Source of the DNA: Phocaeicola_A sp036804505 | Lineage (GTDB): Bacteria; Bacteroidota; Bacteroidia; Bacteroidales; Bacteroidaceae | Direction of reading: 5' to 3' | DNA length: 64,000 nt | Assembly: GCA_036804505.1 (NCBI GenBank) | Contig: DAIRSI010000015.1 | Coordinates: forward strand, 1 to 64,000 | Part shown: in pieces, positions 25,302 to 34,030 of the stretch | Layout: every line of letters starts with the position of its first letter | How positions within the stretch are numbered: position 1 is the first letter of the stretch | The notes under the pieces: model-generated | The model's database searches: none | Told to the model about the DNA's origin: nothing | What the model saw: the letters and a program-made list of their open reading frames with translations, nothing else | Translations under genes and position numbers: made by a program

Positions 25302-26938
25302 TGAAAACCGACATGAAAAAGAATTATATAATCCTAGCATTGGCAGGACTGACAATGATGACCGCAACCTCCTGCGAGAGCGGTTATCTGGACGAAACTC
25401 CAATGTCCAATTATACTGCCACTACACTGACCGATTCGAAAGGTATGAATGCCTTGGCGCTCGGCATGTACTATGACTTCAGTTTGATTTATTCCTACAG
25501 CGGCAACCAAGGTTTCCCTTGCGTGTTCCAGGTAGGAACCGATGTCTGCGACCCTGCACAGTTCCAGGGCGTCGAAGCACCCATGTATCAATATCAGAAA
25601 CTTACAGCCGATGCCGGTGCACCGCAAATCTACTGGCAGCAGCTCTATACGGTAATCAATGCCGCCAATGTCATCATCGGCAATATCGATGGCGGATTAT
25701 CATCTGCCACCACAGCGGAGAATGCCCTCTATAAAGCCGAGGCAAGCTTCATGCGTGCTTGGTGTTATGACCAGTTGGCTGTGTTCTTCGGAGGCGTGCC
25801 TTTGACTTTGGAAACTGCCACTTCTTCAAAAACTGACTACACTCGTGCTTCTTTGGACGAAGTGAACAACCAGATTCTCACTGATTTGACTTATGCCACA
25901 GCCAATCTGCCCGAGCCCGATGCTGTAAAGAACGGCAGCCGCACCAACAAATATGCAGCCTATCAGCTGATGGCCGAAGTCTATATTCGCACCGGAGCTT
26001 ACCAAAAGGCCGTTGATGCTTGTAATTCCATCATCAATTCAGGCAAGTTCTCTTTGAGCACTACCTTACGTTCCGGATTGAACTATAGCGATTACTATCA
26101 TGATATGTTCGTGCAAGGTTACATGCGTCGTTCTCAAGGCAACAAAGAAACCATTTGGAACTACGAAAGCGAGAACAACAACAGCGTCACCGGCGGTCAG
26201 TCAGGTTCTTTCCAGCAGCGTCGTTGCTGGGTGGCTGCCTACTATCAGTATTCCAACAAAGGCTTGGCTCTTTGCGATTCACTTGGCGGTCGTGGCTTGG
26301 CACGTATGCGCTTGAGCAGTTACATGCGTAACCTTTACAAAGTTCCCGGAGACATCCGTAACTCACAGGCCAACATCCATCGTGATTTCTACGTGAACGG
26401 AGTGAAGTTCGTGGGCACCGATGCTGTCAATGACTCCATCTACAAGTTGCCGGTATATTGCACCAAGTGGAACTGCTTCGATCCGAACGATACGTTCGGT
26501 TACTCAGCCGTTCATGATGTTCCGATGATGCGTTTCGGTGAAGTTTACTTGCTTCTTGCTGAGGCCTACCTTGGCTTGAACAACAAGACTGCTGCAGCTG
26601 CATCCATCAATGTGCTCCGCACCCGTGCATTCGGCAGTTCAAGTCTGGGACAGGTATCGGCATCCGATATCAACATCGACTTTATTCTCGACGAGCGTGC
26701 CCGCGAGATGATAGGCGAGGAGAACCGTCGCTATACATTGATGCGTACCGGTCAGCTGAAGAAACGTGCATTGATGAACAAAGATTTTGTTGCAGCCGGA
26801 AATTCCAAGTCGAATGCTCAGCTGGAAGCTACTTACGCCATCAGCGGCACCGATAATATCCAGAGTTTGTGGCCTATTCCACAAACGGAGATTGATTTGA
26901 ACAAGGATGCCAAACTGGAACAGAATCCGGGGTATTAG
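25301..26938 (+). CDS. SusD-type glycan-binding lipoprotein (HTCS-linked PUL)
   Basis: A 545-aa surface lipoprotein that caps the SusC barrel and binds the glycan. The signal peptide ends in a lipobox (MTATSC), followed by the family's usual acidic start. TPR-like helices and the SusD/RagB C-terminal region (FGEVYLLLAEAYLGLNNK, LDERAREMIGEENRR, NPGY terminus) are clear. It overlaps susC by one base. A hairpin after the stop probably limits read-through into the enzyme genes. Confidence 0.95.
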   Translation: MKTDMKKNYIILALAGLTMMTATSCESGYLDETPMSNYTATTLTDSKGMNALALGMYYDFSLIYSYSGNQGFPCVFQVGTDVCDPAQFQGVEAPMYQYQKLTADAGAPQIYWQQLYTVINAANVIIGNIDGGLSSATTAENALYKAEASFMRAWCYDQLAVFFGGVPLTLETATSSKTDYTRASLDEVNNQILTDLTYATANLPEPDAVKNGSRTNKYAAYQLMAEVYIRTGAYQKAVDACNSIINSGKFSLSTTLRSGLNYSDYYHDMFVQGYMRRSQGNKETIWNYESENNNSVTGGQSGSFQQRRCWVAAYYQYSNKGLALCDSLGGRGLARMRLSSYMRNLYKVPGDIRNSQANIHRDFYVNGVKFVGTDAVNDSIYKLPVYCTKWNCFDPNDTFGYSAVHDVPMMRFGEVYLLLAEAYLGLNNKTAAAASINVLRTRAFGSSSLGQVSASDINIDFILDERAREMIGEENRRYTLMRTGQLKKRALMNKDFVAAGNSKSNAQLEATYAISGTDNIQSLWPIPQTEIDLNKDAKLEQNPGY

Positions 26939-26968
26939 TTCATAGGGTTGAACAATTTGTTAGAAGCG

Positions 26969-27008
26969 AAAATGCCACTTGCTGAGTAATTGGCGGGTGG
27001 TATTTTTG
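26969..27008 (+). terminator. Hairpin after susD
   Basis: AAAATGCCAC (26969-26978) pairs with GTGGTATTTT (26997-27006), with one G-U pair, followed by TTG. The T run is also part of the -33 element of the next promoter, so termination and initiation overlap here. Confidence 0.65.
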
Positions 27009-27036
27009 TTATCAAGAATAAAAAATAGTAACTTTG
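27005..27036 (+). promoter_or_regulatory. Promoter of the BNR/GH105 fusion gene
   Basis: TTTG (27005-27008), 20 bp and TAACTTTG (27029-27036) give a full match to the Bacteroides consensus. The enzyme genes thus have their own promoter in addition to any read-through from susCD. Confidence 0.75.
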
Positions 27037-27052
27037 AAGAGCTTTTAAAAAG

Positions 27053-29434
27053 ATGCAAAAGAAAATGGGACGTGAAGTAAAGATGTTTTCTCTGTTTGTG
27101 ATGCTTTGGCTAAGTTTTGCCGGTGTCCATGCTCAGAAACTGATTGAGGTGGGGAAAGGATACAGCGAGACCTCTGTAAATGCCGCTGTGTTTCGGACCA
27201 ATTCGGTTGTGACAAAAGGAAACACACAGTTTGTGGCTTATTACGATGGCGAGGGATATCTCACCCTTGGCAAGCGGCAGCTGTGCAGTGACACATGGAC
27301 TATCCTTCGTTCGTCCTACAAAGGAAATTGCGGGGATGCCCACAATATCATTAGCCTGGGAATAGACGGTGACGGTTTTCTCCATGTTGCATTCGACCAT
27401 CACAATGCCCCGTTGCATTATTGCAAAAGTGTGGCGCCTTATTCCCTCCGTTTGGGTGGTATGCAGCCTATGGTTGGCAAGGATGAAAAAGATGTCACCT
27501 ATCCCGAATTCTATACATTGAAAAATGGAGATCTGCTTTTTGTCTGTCGTTCCGGCATGTCGGGCCGAGGCAATTTGGTGATGAACCGTTACGATGTTGT
27601 TCAGGGGAAATGGCAGCGGTTGCACGATGTCCTTGTGGATGGCGAAGGTCAGCGCAACGCCTATTGGCAACTGTGTGTGGATACCTTGGGCACCATCCAC
27701 ATATCCTGGGTGTGGCGCGAAACTCCTGCCGTGGAAACCAATCACGACCTCTGTTATGCTTGTTCTAAGGACGGTGGCCGGACGTGGCAGAAATCCACTG
27801 GAGAGAAATACTCTTTGCCCATCAATGCCGCCAATGCCGAATATGCTTTCCGCATTCCGCAGGGCAGCGAACTTATCAACCAGACCAGCATGACGTCCGA
27901 TGCTGACGGTAATCCCTACATAGCTACTTACTGGAAATCGGCCAAAAGTACAGTGCCTCAGTATCGCCTGATATGGAAAGACGGCGCCAAGTGGAAGGCA
28001 TCTCAAGTGATGCAGCGGAAAACGGCTTTTTCCCTGAGCGGAACAGGCACGAAGATGATACCTGTATCCCGTCCTCGTTTGGCGGTAAGCACGGTAGGAG
28101 GAAAGGTCCGTGCCTATTACCTCTTCCGTGATGCCGAAAGAGGCAGTAAAGTGTCCCTCGCTTTCACTCCCGACTTGAAGAAGGGTCGGTGGACTGTTTC
28201 AGACTTGACCGACTTTTCAGTCGATGCCTGGGAACCGAGCTACGACACAGGTTTGTGGAATGAACAAGGCTTGCTTCATGTCTTTGTACAGCATGTGGCT
28301 CAAGGTGACGGTGAAAAGAAAAAAGTATTGGAACCTCAGCCCGTATATATATTGGAAGTGGAAACACCCGATTCTCCTGAAGCTGCGAAAGTGAAAAACC
28401 TCATGAAACGTGTAAATGTCTTGTGGCAGCAAAACCATGCATCAGACTACAGCCCCTTCTGGGACAATGCCGTCTATCACACCGGCAACATGGCTGCCTA
28501 CACATTGCTGAAAGATTCCGCCTGGCTGAAGTTCTCGTCCGATTGGGCCGAACATAATTCCTGGACGGGAGCCAAGGAACCCGATCGTTCACAGTGGCTT
28601 TATTTCTATGGAGAGAATGACAAACACGTGATGTTCGGAGATTTTCAAGCCTGCTTTCAGACTTATATCGACCTTTATAACATAGCACCTGATTATCGCA
28701 AGGTAGCAAGGGCACAGGAAGTCATGGAACATGAAATGACTACCAACAACAAAGATTACTGGTGGTGGGCCGACGGTCTTTACATGGTGATGCCTGTGAT
28801 GACCAAACTCTATAACCTCACGGGTTCTCGTCTCTATCTCGACAAACTGTTCGAATACGAGCAATATACCGAGAGTCTCATGTTTGATGAAGAAACCGGG
28901 CTCTTCTACCGGGACGCCCGTTACGTTTATCCTCAGCACCAGACTCCGAGTGGAAAGAAGGATTTCTGGGCACGCGGCGACGGTTGGGTGATAGCTGCAC
29001 TGGCAAAAGTCATTCAAGACTTGCCCGCCAGCGATGCTCACCGGCAGTTCTATATTGAGCGTTTCCAAAAAATGGCCAAAACCTTGGCTTCCTGTCAGCA
29101 GTCCGAAGGTTATTGGACCCGCAGTCTGCTCGATCCTGAATTTGCTCCCGGTCCCGAAACCAGTGGTACAGCCTTTTTTACTTACGGCATCCTTTGGGGT
29201 ATCAATGCCGGCTTGTTGGATAAAGCAGCTTTTACTCCCATTGCCGACAAAGGCTGGAAATACCTTTCCGAAACAGCCGTCCAGCCCGATGGCAGCATCG
29301 GTTATGTCCAGCCCATTGGTGACAGGGCCATTCCCGGTCAGCAGATCAATGCCCGCTCCACTGCCAATTTTGGCGTAGGCGCATTCCTGCTCGCGGCGAG
29401 CGAACGAGTAAAATATCTTAACAAACAACAATAA
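27053..29434 (+). CDS. BNR-propeller (lyase-like) and GH105 unsaturated uronyl hydrolase fusion
   Basis: A 793-aa two-domain exported enzyme. After a signal peptide (ending HAQ), residues about 30-420 form a BNR_4-type seven-bladed propeller, with GDAHNIISLGIDGDGFLH, FDHHN and RSGMSGRGN. This fold is shared by several ulvan and rhamnose-glucuronate lyases. Residues about 440-790 are a GH88/GH105 (alpha/alpha)6 hydrolase with WWWADGLYM (catalytic Asp-574) and the WARGDGW signature. GH105 enzymes remove the 4,5-unsaturated uronic acid that lyases create, so one chain may carry both consecutive activities. The lyase role is inferred and the propeller could be only a binding module. ATG 27065 and 27083 are alternative starts. 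Confidence 0.85.
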   Translation: MQKKMGREVKMFSLFVMLWLSFAGVHAQKLIEVGKGYSETSVNAAVFRTNSVVTKGNTQFVAYYDGEGYLTLGKRQLCSDTWTILRSSYKGNCGDAHNIISLGIDGDGFLHVAFDHHNAPLHYCKSVAPYSLRLGGMQPMVGKDEKDVTYPEFYTLKNGDLLFVCRSGMSGRGNLVMNRYDVVQGKWQRLHDVLVDGEGQRNAYWQLCVDTLGTIHISWVWRETPAVETNHDLCYACSKDGGRTWQKSTGEKYSLPINAANAEYAFRIPQGSELINQTSMTSDADGNPYIATYWKSAKSTVPQYRLIWKDGAKWKASQVMQRKTAFSLSGTGTKMIPVSRPRLAVSTVGGKVRAYYLFRDAERGSKVSLAFTPDLKKGRWTVSDLTDFSVDAWEPSYDTGLWNEQGLLHVFVQHVAQGDGEKKKVLEPQPVYILEVETPDSPEAAKVKNLMKRVNVLWQQNHASDYSPFWDNAVYHTGNMAAYTLLKDSAWLKFSSDWAEHNSWTGAKEPDRSQWLYFYGENDKHVMFGDFQACFQTYIDLYNIAPDYRKVARAQEVMEHEMTTNNKDYWWWADGLYMVMPVMTKLYNLTGSRLYLDKLFEYEQYTESLMFDEETGLFYRDARYVYPQHQTPSGKKDFWARGDGWVIAALAKVIQDLPASDAHRQFYIERFQKMAKTLASCQQSEGYWTRSLLDPEFAPGPETSGTAFFTYGILWGINAGLLDKAAFTPIADKGWKYLSETAVQPDGSIGYVQPIGDRAIPGQQINARSTANFGVGAFLLAASERVKYLNKQQ

Positions 29435-29443
29435 TTTAGAATT

Positions 29444-30685
29444 ATGAGAAAAACCATTATCCTAGCATTAGCCTTGCTTTGCAGTTTTCCTGCCTGGAGC
29501 GGGAACAAAAAGAAAGCTCAAGTAGTGAATGATCGTACTTATTGGTGCAATCTTCTTTACAAGATTTCTTCACCGGTACTTCGGGAAATGAGTGAAGGGA
29601 ACCTTCAGAAGAACATGTTGGTAGAACTGAGCCCCACATGGGACGGTCGCGACAAGCGTGTCACCTACATGGAGGCTTTCGGACGTACCATGGCAGGACT
29701 TGCTCCCTGGCTCTCCCTGCCCGATGACAACACCCCCGAAGGCATCCAGCGCAAGCAGTTGCGTGATTGGGCTTTGAAAAGCTATGCTAATGCCGTTGAC
29801 CCCAACAGTCCAGACTATCTGCTGTGGAACAAGGAAGGTCAGCCGCTTGTGGATGCCGCTTACGTTGCCGAGAGTTTTATCCGTGGTTACGAAAGCCTTT
29901 GGCAACCTCTGGATACATTGACAAAACAGCGTTATATCAAAGAATTCCAGCAATTGAGAAGAGTAAATCCTCCTTATTCCAATTGGTTGCTTTTCTCTTC
30001 AACCATCGAATGCTTTCTGTACAAAGTGGGAGCGCAGTATGACATGTACCGTGTGGCTTCCGCCTTGCGCAAGGCCGAAGAATGGTATGTGGGTGACGGA
30101 TGGTATTCCGATGGTCAGCACTTCGCCTTCGATTATTACAACAGCTATGTCATCCAGCCCATGTATCAGGAATGTCTGGATATCGTGACTGCCGACGGAA
30201 CAAAAGACTACAGCAATGTCTGCAAGAAGGATTTGCCTGCCGAGACTCTTCTTCGCATGCAGAAGTATGCGCAGATTCTGGAACGCTTCATTTCTCCCGA
30301 AGGAACTTATCCCGTTTTCGGACGTTCCATCCCTTACCGTATGGCAGTTCTGCAGCCCCTGGCTTTGTTGGCATGGCACAAACAACTGCCAAAGGAACTG
30401 ACTAACGGACAAGTCCGCGCCGCAATAACAGCTGTCATGAAACGCATGTATGCCGATGATACCAATTTCAATGCAAAAGGGTACCTCACAATCGGTTTTG
30501 TGGGGCATCATCCCGGCGTTGCCGACTGGTATACGAATAATGGCAGCCTGTATATGACCACACTTGCCTTCCTGCCCCTCGGCTTGCCGGCAGACGATCC
30601 TTTCTGGACCGATGCACCTCAAGACTGGACATCCAAGAAGGCTTGGACCAATCAGGACTTTCCTAAAGACCATGCCTGGCACTAG
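29444..30685 (+). CDS. DUF2264 family protein, candidate glycoside hydrolase (GH154-like)
   Basis: A 413-aa exported protein (signal peptide ending PAWSG) that matches the DUF2264 family throughout: TYMEAFGRTMAGLAPWL near the N terminus, DGWYSDGQHFAFDYYNSYV in the middle and GRSIPYRMAVLQPLALLAW further on. The fold should be an (alpha/alpha)6 barrel. To my knowledge the CAZy family GH154, a beta-glucuronidase family from Bacteroides, comes from this group, so glucuronidase activity fits the uronic-acid theme of the PUL. That assignment is from memory and not proven here. It follows the fusion enzyme by 9 nt and is the last gene of the unit. Confidence 0.8.
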   Translation: MRKTIILALALLCSFPAWSGNKKKAQVVNDRTYWCNLLYKISSPVLREMSEGNLQKNMLVELSPTWDGRDKRVTYMEAFGRTMAGLAPWLSLPDDNTPEGIQRKQLRDWALKSYANAVDPNSPDYLLWNKEGQPLVDAAYVAESFIRGYESLWQPLDTLTKQRYIKEFQQLRRVNPPYSNWLLFSSTIECFLYKVGAQYDMYRVASALRKAEEWYVGDGWYSDGQHFAFDYYNSYVIQPMYQECLDIVTADGTKDYSNVCKKDLPAETLLRMQKYAQILERFISPEGTYPVFGRSIPYRMAVLQPLALLAWHKQLPKELTNGQVRAAITAVMKRMYADDTNFNAKGYLTIGFVGHHPGVADWYTNNGSLYMTTLAFLPLGLPADDPFWTDAPQDWTSKKAWTNQDFPKDHAWH

Positions 30686-30700
30686 TTCATTGTCATAAAC

Positions 30701-30720
30701 TGGCAAATAAATGTTTGCCA
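30701..30720. repeat. Palindrome upstream of groES
   Basis: TGGCAAA (30701-30707) and TTTGCCA (30714-30720) form a perfect inverted repeat with a 6-nt centre. It lies before the PUL terminator and about 120 nt ahead of groES. No standard -7 box was found near groES. Confidence 0.5.
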
Positions 30721-30729
30721 AGGAATGAA

Positions 30730-30780
30730 AAAAGCGTGTCAATCTGTCACAAGAAGCAGTTTGGCACGCTTTTCGTTTTT
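30730..30780 (+). terminator. Terminator at the end of the first PUL
   Basis: AAAAGCGTGTCAA (30730-30742) pairs with TTGGCACGCTTTT (30761-30773), with one G-U pair and an 18-nt loop. TTTTCGTTTTT follows. Confidence 0.75.
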
Positions 30781-30838
30781 CCCAAGATGTCGCAAGACAA
30801 ATAAAATTGATTTAATAAAACAATTAAAAATTATAATC

Positions 30839-31111
30839 ATGAACATTAAACCATTAGCAGACAGAGTTCTTATTCTCCCTGCACCGGCAGAAGAAAAGAC
30901 AATTGGCGGAATCATCATTCCTGATACAGCCAAAGAAAAACCATTGGAAGGTGAAGTAGTTGCAGTTGGTAACGGAACAAAAGACGACGAGATGATATTG
31001 AAAGTCGGAGATCACGTTCTTTACGGAAAATATTCCGGAACGGAACTGGAGCATGAAGGCAAGAAATATCTCATCATGCGTCAAAGTGATGTAGTAGCAA
31101 TTATTGGATAA
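30839..31111 (+). CDS. groES: Co-chaperonin GroES
   Basis: The 10-kDa lid of the GroEL folding chamber, 90 aa from ATG 30839 (MNIKPLADRVLILPAP). The mobile loop (EEKTIGGIIIPDTAKEKP) is complete. An ATG at 30725 in the same frame lies in the preceding terminator and is rejected. groEL follows after 27 nt. Confidence 0.97.
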   Translation: MNIKPLADRVLILPAPAEEKTIGGIIIPDTAKEKPLEGEVVAVGNGTKDDEMILKVGDHVLYGKYSGTELEHEGKKYLIMRQSDVVAIIG

Positions 31112-31138
31112 AATGTTTAATTAAAAAAATAAAGAATT

Positions 31139-32776
31139 ATGGCTAAAGAGATCAGATTCAATATAGATGCTCGCGACCTGTTGAAAAAAGGTGTCGACGA
31201 GCTTGCTGATGCAGTGAAAGTTACATTAGGCCCTAAAGGTCGTAACGTTATTATCGAAAAGAAGTTCGGTGCTCCTCAGATTACGAAGGACGGAGTAACG
31301 GTTGCCAAGGAAGTTGATTTGGCAGATCCGTTCCAGAACACAGGCGCTCAGCTTGTGAAGTCAGTAGCTTCCAAGACCGGTGACGATGCCGGTGACGGAA
31401 CAACCACTGCAACCGTTTTGGCCCAGGCCATTGTTGGAGTAGGTTTGAAGAACGTAACAGCTGGTGCCAATCCTATGGATTTGAAACGCGGTATCGATAA
31501 GGCTGTTGTAGCTGTAGTTGAATCTATTAAGAAACAATCTGAAAAGGTTGGTGATAATTATGACAAGATAGAGCAGGTTGCTACTGTTTCTGCCAATAAC
31601 GATCCTGTTATCGGTAAGTTGATTGCCGATGCCATGCGTAAGGTTTCCAAAGACGGTGTCATCACCATCGAAGAAGCTAAAGGCACTGACACCACTATCG
31701 GTGTGGTAGAAGGAATGCAGTTCGATCGTGGTTATCTGTCTCCTTATTTCGTTACAGATACCGACAAGATGGAATGCGTAATGGAAAATCCATACATTCT
31801 TATCTATGACAAGAAGATTTCCAACCTGAAAGATATGCTTCCAATCTTGGAACCGGCTGTTCAGACTGGCCGTCCATTGCTTATCATCGCAGAGGATGTT
31901 GATAGCGAAGCTCTGACTACTTTGGTTGTAAACCGCTTGCGTTCTCAATTGAAGATATGTGCTGTCAAGGCTCCGGGTTTTGGCGATCGCCGCAAGGAAA
32001 TGCTGGAAGATATCGCCATCCTGACCGGTGGTTTGGTTATCAGTGAAGATAAAGGATTGAAGTTGGAGCAGGCTACTCTTGAAATGTTGGGTTCTTGCGA
32101 AAAGATAACCGTTACGAAAGACAACACAACTGTTGTCAACGGCAAGGGTGCTAAAGAGAATATACAGGAACGTATCAACCAGATCAAGGCTCAGATTGCT
32201 TCTACAAAGAGTGATTATGACAAAGAGAAACTGGAAGAACGTCGCGCCAAATTGTCAGGCGGTGTAGCTGTTCTGTATGTAGGTGCAGCTTCTGAAGTTG
32301 AGATGAAAGAGAAGAAAGACCGTGTGGACGATGCTTTGCATGCCACTCGTGCCGCTATTGAAGAAGGAATTGTTCCGGGTGGTGGCGTAACCTATATCCG
32401 TGCACTTGATGCTTTGGAAAACTTGAAGGGTGACAATGCCGATGAATCAACCGGTATCGATATCATCAAACGTGCCATTGAGGAACCGCTTCGCCAGATA
32501 GTAGCCAATGCAGGTAAAGAAGGTGCAGTTGTTGTTCAGAAAGTCCGTGAAGGAAAAGCCGACTTCGGTTACAATGCACGTACCGATGTTTATGAGAACC
32601 TCCATGCATCCGGTGTGGTCGATCCAGCCAAAGTAACACGTGTTGCACTTGAGAATGCAGCATCTATTGCCGGAATGTTCCTGACAACAGAATGTGTCAT
32701 CGTAGAAAAGAAAGAAGACAAGCCTGAAATGCCAATGGGAAACCCCGGCATGGGCGGTATGGGAGGAATGATGTAA
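31139..32776 (+). CDS. groEL: Chaperonin GroEL
   Basis: A 545-aa 60-kDa chaperonin subunit that assembles into the double heptameric ring. The ATP-site motif DAGDGTTTATVLAQAI (about 86-101) and the C-terminal GGM repeats (GNPGMGGMGGMM) are present. It forms a two-gene unit with groES and ends in a strong terminator. No CIRCE element is visible upstream of the operon. Confidence 0.98.
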   Translation: MAKEIRFNIDARDLLKKGVDELADAVKVTLGPKGRNVIIEKKFGAPQITKDGVTVAKEVDLADPFQNTGAQLVKSVASKTGDDAGDGTTTATVLAQAIVGVGLKNVTAGANPMDLKRGIDKAVVAVVESIKKQSEKVGDNYDKIEQVATVSANNDPVIGKLIADAMRKVSKDGVITIEEAKGTDTTIGVVEGMQFDRGYLSPYFVTDTDKMECVMENPYILIYDKKISNLKDMLPILEPAVQTGRPLLIIAEDVDSEALTTLVVNRLRSQLKICAVKAPGFGDRRKEMLEDIAILTGGLVISEDKGLKLEQATLEMLGSCEKITVTKDNTTVVNGKGAKENIQERINQIKAQIASTKSDYDKEKLEERRAKLSGGVAVLYVGAASEVEMKEKKDRVDDALHATRAAIEEGIVPGGGVTYIRALDALENLKGDNADESTGIDIIKRAIEEPLRQIVANAGKEGAVVVQKVREGKADFGYNARTDVYENLHASGVVDPAKVTRVALENAASIAGMFLTTECVIVEKKEDKPEMPMGNPGMGGMGGMM

Positions 32777-32798
32777 ATCCTCTCTAAATGATAAAATG

Positions 32799-32831
32799 AA
32801 AGGTCGCTTCCGAAAAGGAAGGGACCTTTTT
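32799..32831 (+). terminator. groEL terminator
   Basis: AAAGGTCGCTTCC (32799-32811) pairs with GGAAGGGACCTTT (32817-32829), one mismatch, with a 5-nt loop and a T run. Confidence 0.85.
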
Positions 32832-32870
32832 ATTTATTACACAATAATTATTAAATATAAATCGAAAGAG

Positions 32871-32902
32871 TTTGCATCATATTGCTTTTCTTTTTACTTT
32901 TG
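32871..32902 (+). promoter_or_regulatory. mdh promoter
   Basis: TTTG (32871-32874), 20 bp and TACTTTTG (32895-32902) match the full Bacteroides consensus. The predicted start is near 32909. Confidence 0.8.
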
Positions 32903-32936
32903 TATTCAAAACAAACATTTTTAAAAAATAATGATT

Positions 32937-33953
32937 ATGGAAAATTTCTTGACTGATGAAAAACTTGTGATTGTCGGCGCAGCCGGTATGATCGGTTCAA
33001 ACATGACTCAGACTGCATTGATGATGCATCTGTCTTCAAACATTTGTCTGTATGATATCTTCTCTCCGGAAGGAGTTGCAGAAGAAATGCGTCACTGTGG
33101 TTTCGGTGGTGCCAAGATTACTGCAACAACTGACGTGAAAGAAGCTTTTACCGATGCTAAATACATTGTTTCTTCCGGTGGTGCTCCTCGTAAGGAAGGA
33201 ATGACCCGTGAAGATCTGCTTGCCGGCAATGCTACAGTTGCAAAGCAACTTGGTCTTGACATCAAACAATATTGCCCGGATGTAAAACATGTTGTTATCA
33301 TCTTCAATCCTGCTGATATCACCGGTTTGGTAACATTGGTTTATTCAGGCTTGAAACCTAATCAGGTAAGCACTTTGGCTGCTTTGGACAGCACTCGTTT
33401 GCAAAGCGCATTGGCTAAACACTTCGGAATCCGGCAGTGTGCTGTTAAGAACTGCTGCACTTTCGGCGGTCATGGCGAGCAGATGGCAGTATTTGCTTCT
33501 CCAGTTTCTATCGACGGTACTCCTCTGTTGGATATCATCGGTACAGGCAAGGCTGTAAACGGAAAGACATTGTCTGAGGAAGAATGGGTTGACATGAAGA
33601 AGGCTGTTACCCAGGGTGGATCTGCAATCATCAAGTTGCGTGGCCGTTCTTCATTCCAGAGCCCGGCTTATGTTTCCATCGAAATGATTGGTGCTGCTAT
33701 GGGTGGTGCTGAATTCTACTGGCCGGCTGGTACTTATGTATCAACTGAGAAGTACAACCACATCATGATGTCTATGCCTACCCGCATCACATCTGACGGT
33801 ACTTACTATAAAGGCATCACAGGTACAGACGAGGAAATTGCCAGCTTGGATGCAAGCTATGCACACTTGGTTGACCTTCGTGACCAGGTTATCGGTATGG
33901 GTATTCTTCCTACACTTGATAAATGGGGTGAAGTGAATCCAAATTTAAAATGA
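32937..33953 (+). CDS. mdh: Malate dehydrogenase
   Basis: NAD-dependent interconversion of malate and oxaloacetate, part of the reductive branch to succinate in Bacteroides. About 338 aa. The nucleotide-binding motif VGAAGMIGSN, the substrate region SSGGAPRKEGMTREDLL and the catalytic His in FGGHGEQM are visible. ATG 32931 is two codons upstream and equally possible. It is a single-gene unit with a strong promoter and terminator. Confidence 0.92.
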   Translation: MENFLTDEKLVIVGAAGMIGSNMTQTALMMHLSSNICLYDIFSPEGVAEEMRHCGFGGAKITATTDVKEAFTDAKYIVSSGGAPRKEGMTREDLLAGNATVAKQLGLDIKQYCPDVKHVVIIFNPADITGLVTLVYSGLKPNQVSTLAALDSTRLQSALAKHFGIRQCAVKNCCTFGGHGEQMAVFASPVSIDGTPLLDIIGTGKAVNGKTLSEEEWVDMKKAVTQGGSAIIKLRGRSSFQSPAYVSIEMIGAAMGGAEFYWPAGTYVSTEKYNHIMMSMPTRITSDGTYYKGITGTDEEIASLDASYAHLVDLRDQVIGMGILPTLDKWGEVNPNLK

Positions 33954-33979
33954 TCGCATTTTAAAGATAGATATGAATG

Positions 33980-34010
33980 AAAAAGGAGGTCATGTAGACC
34001 TCCTTTTTTT
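33980..34010. terminator. Bidirectional terminator between mdh and the Nudix gene
   Basis: A perfect 12-bp stem (33980-33991 with 33997-34008) with a 5-nt loop. There are T runs on both strands, serving the convergent genes. Confidence 0.88.
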
Positions 34011-34030
34011 GTTTATTGGTTTCAATTCTT

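Noticed and set aside
30781..30838. CIRCE heat-shock operator before groES
   Set aside because: No TTAGCACTC-N9-GAGTGCTAA-like sequence is present; only an unrelated palindrome lies further upstream.
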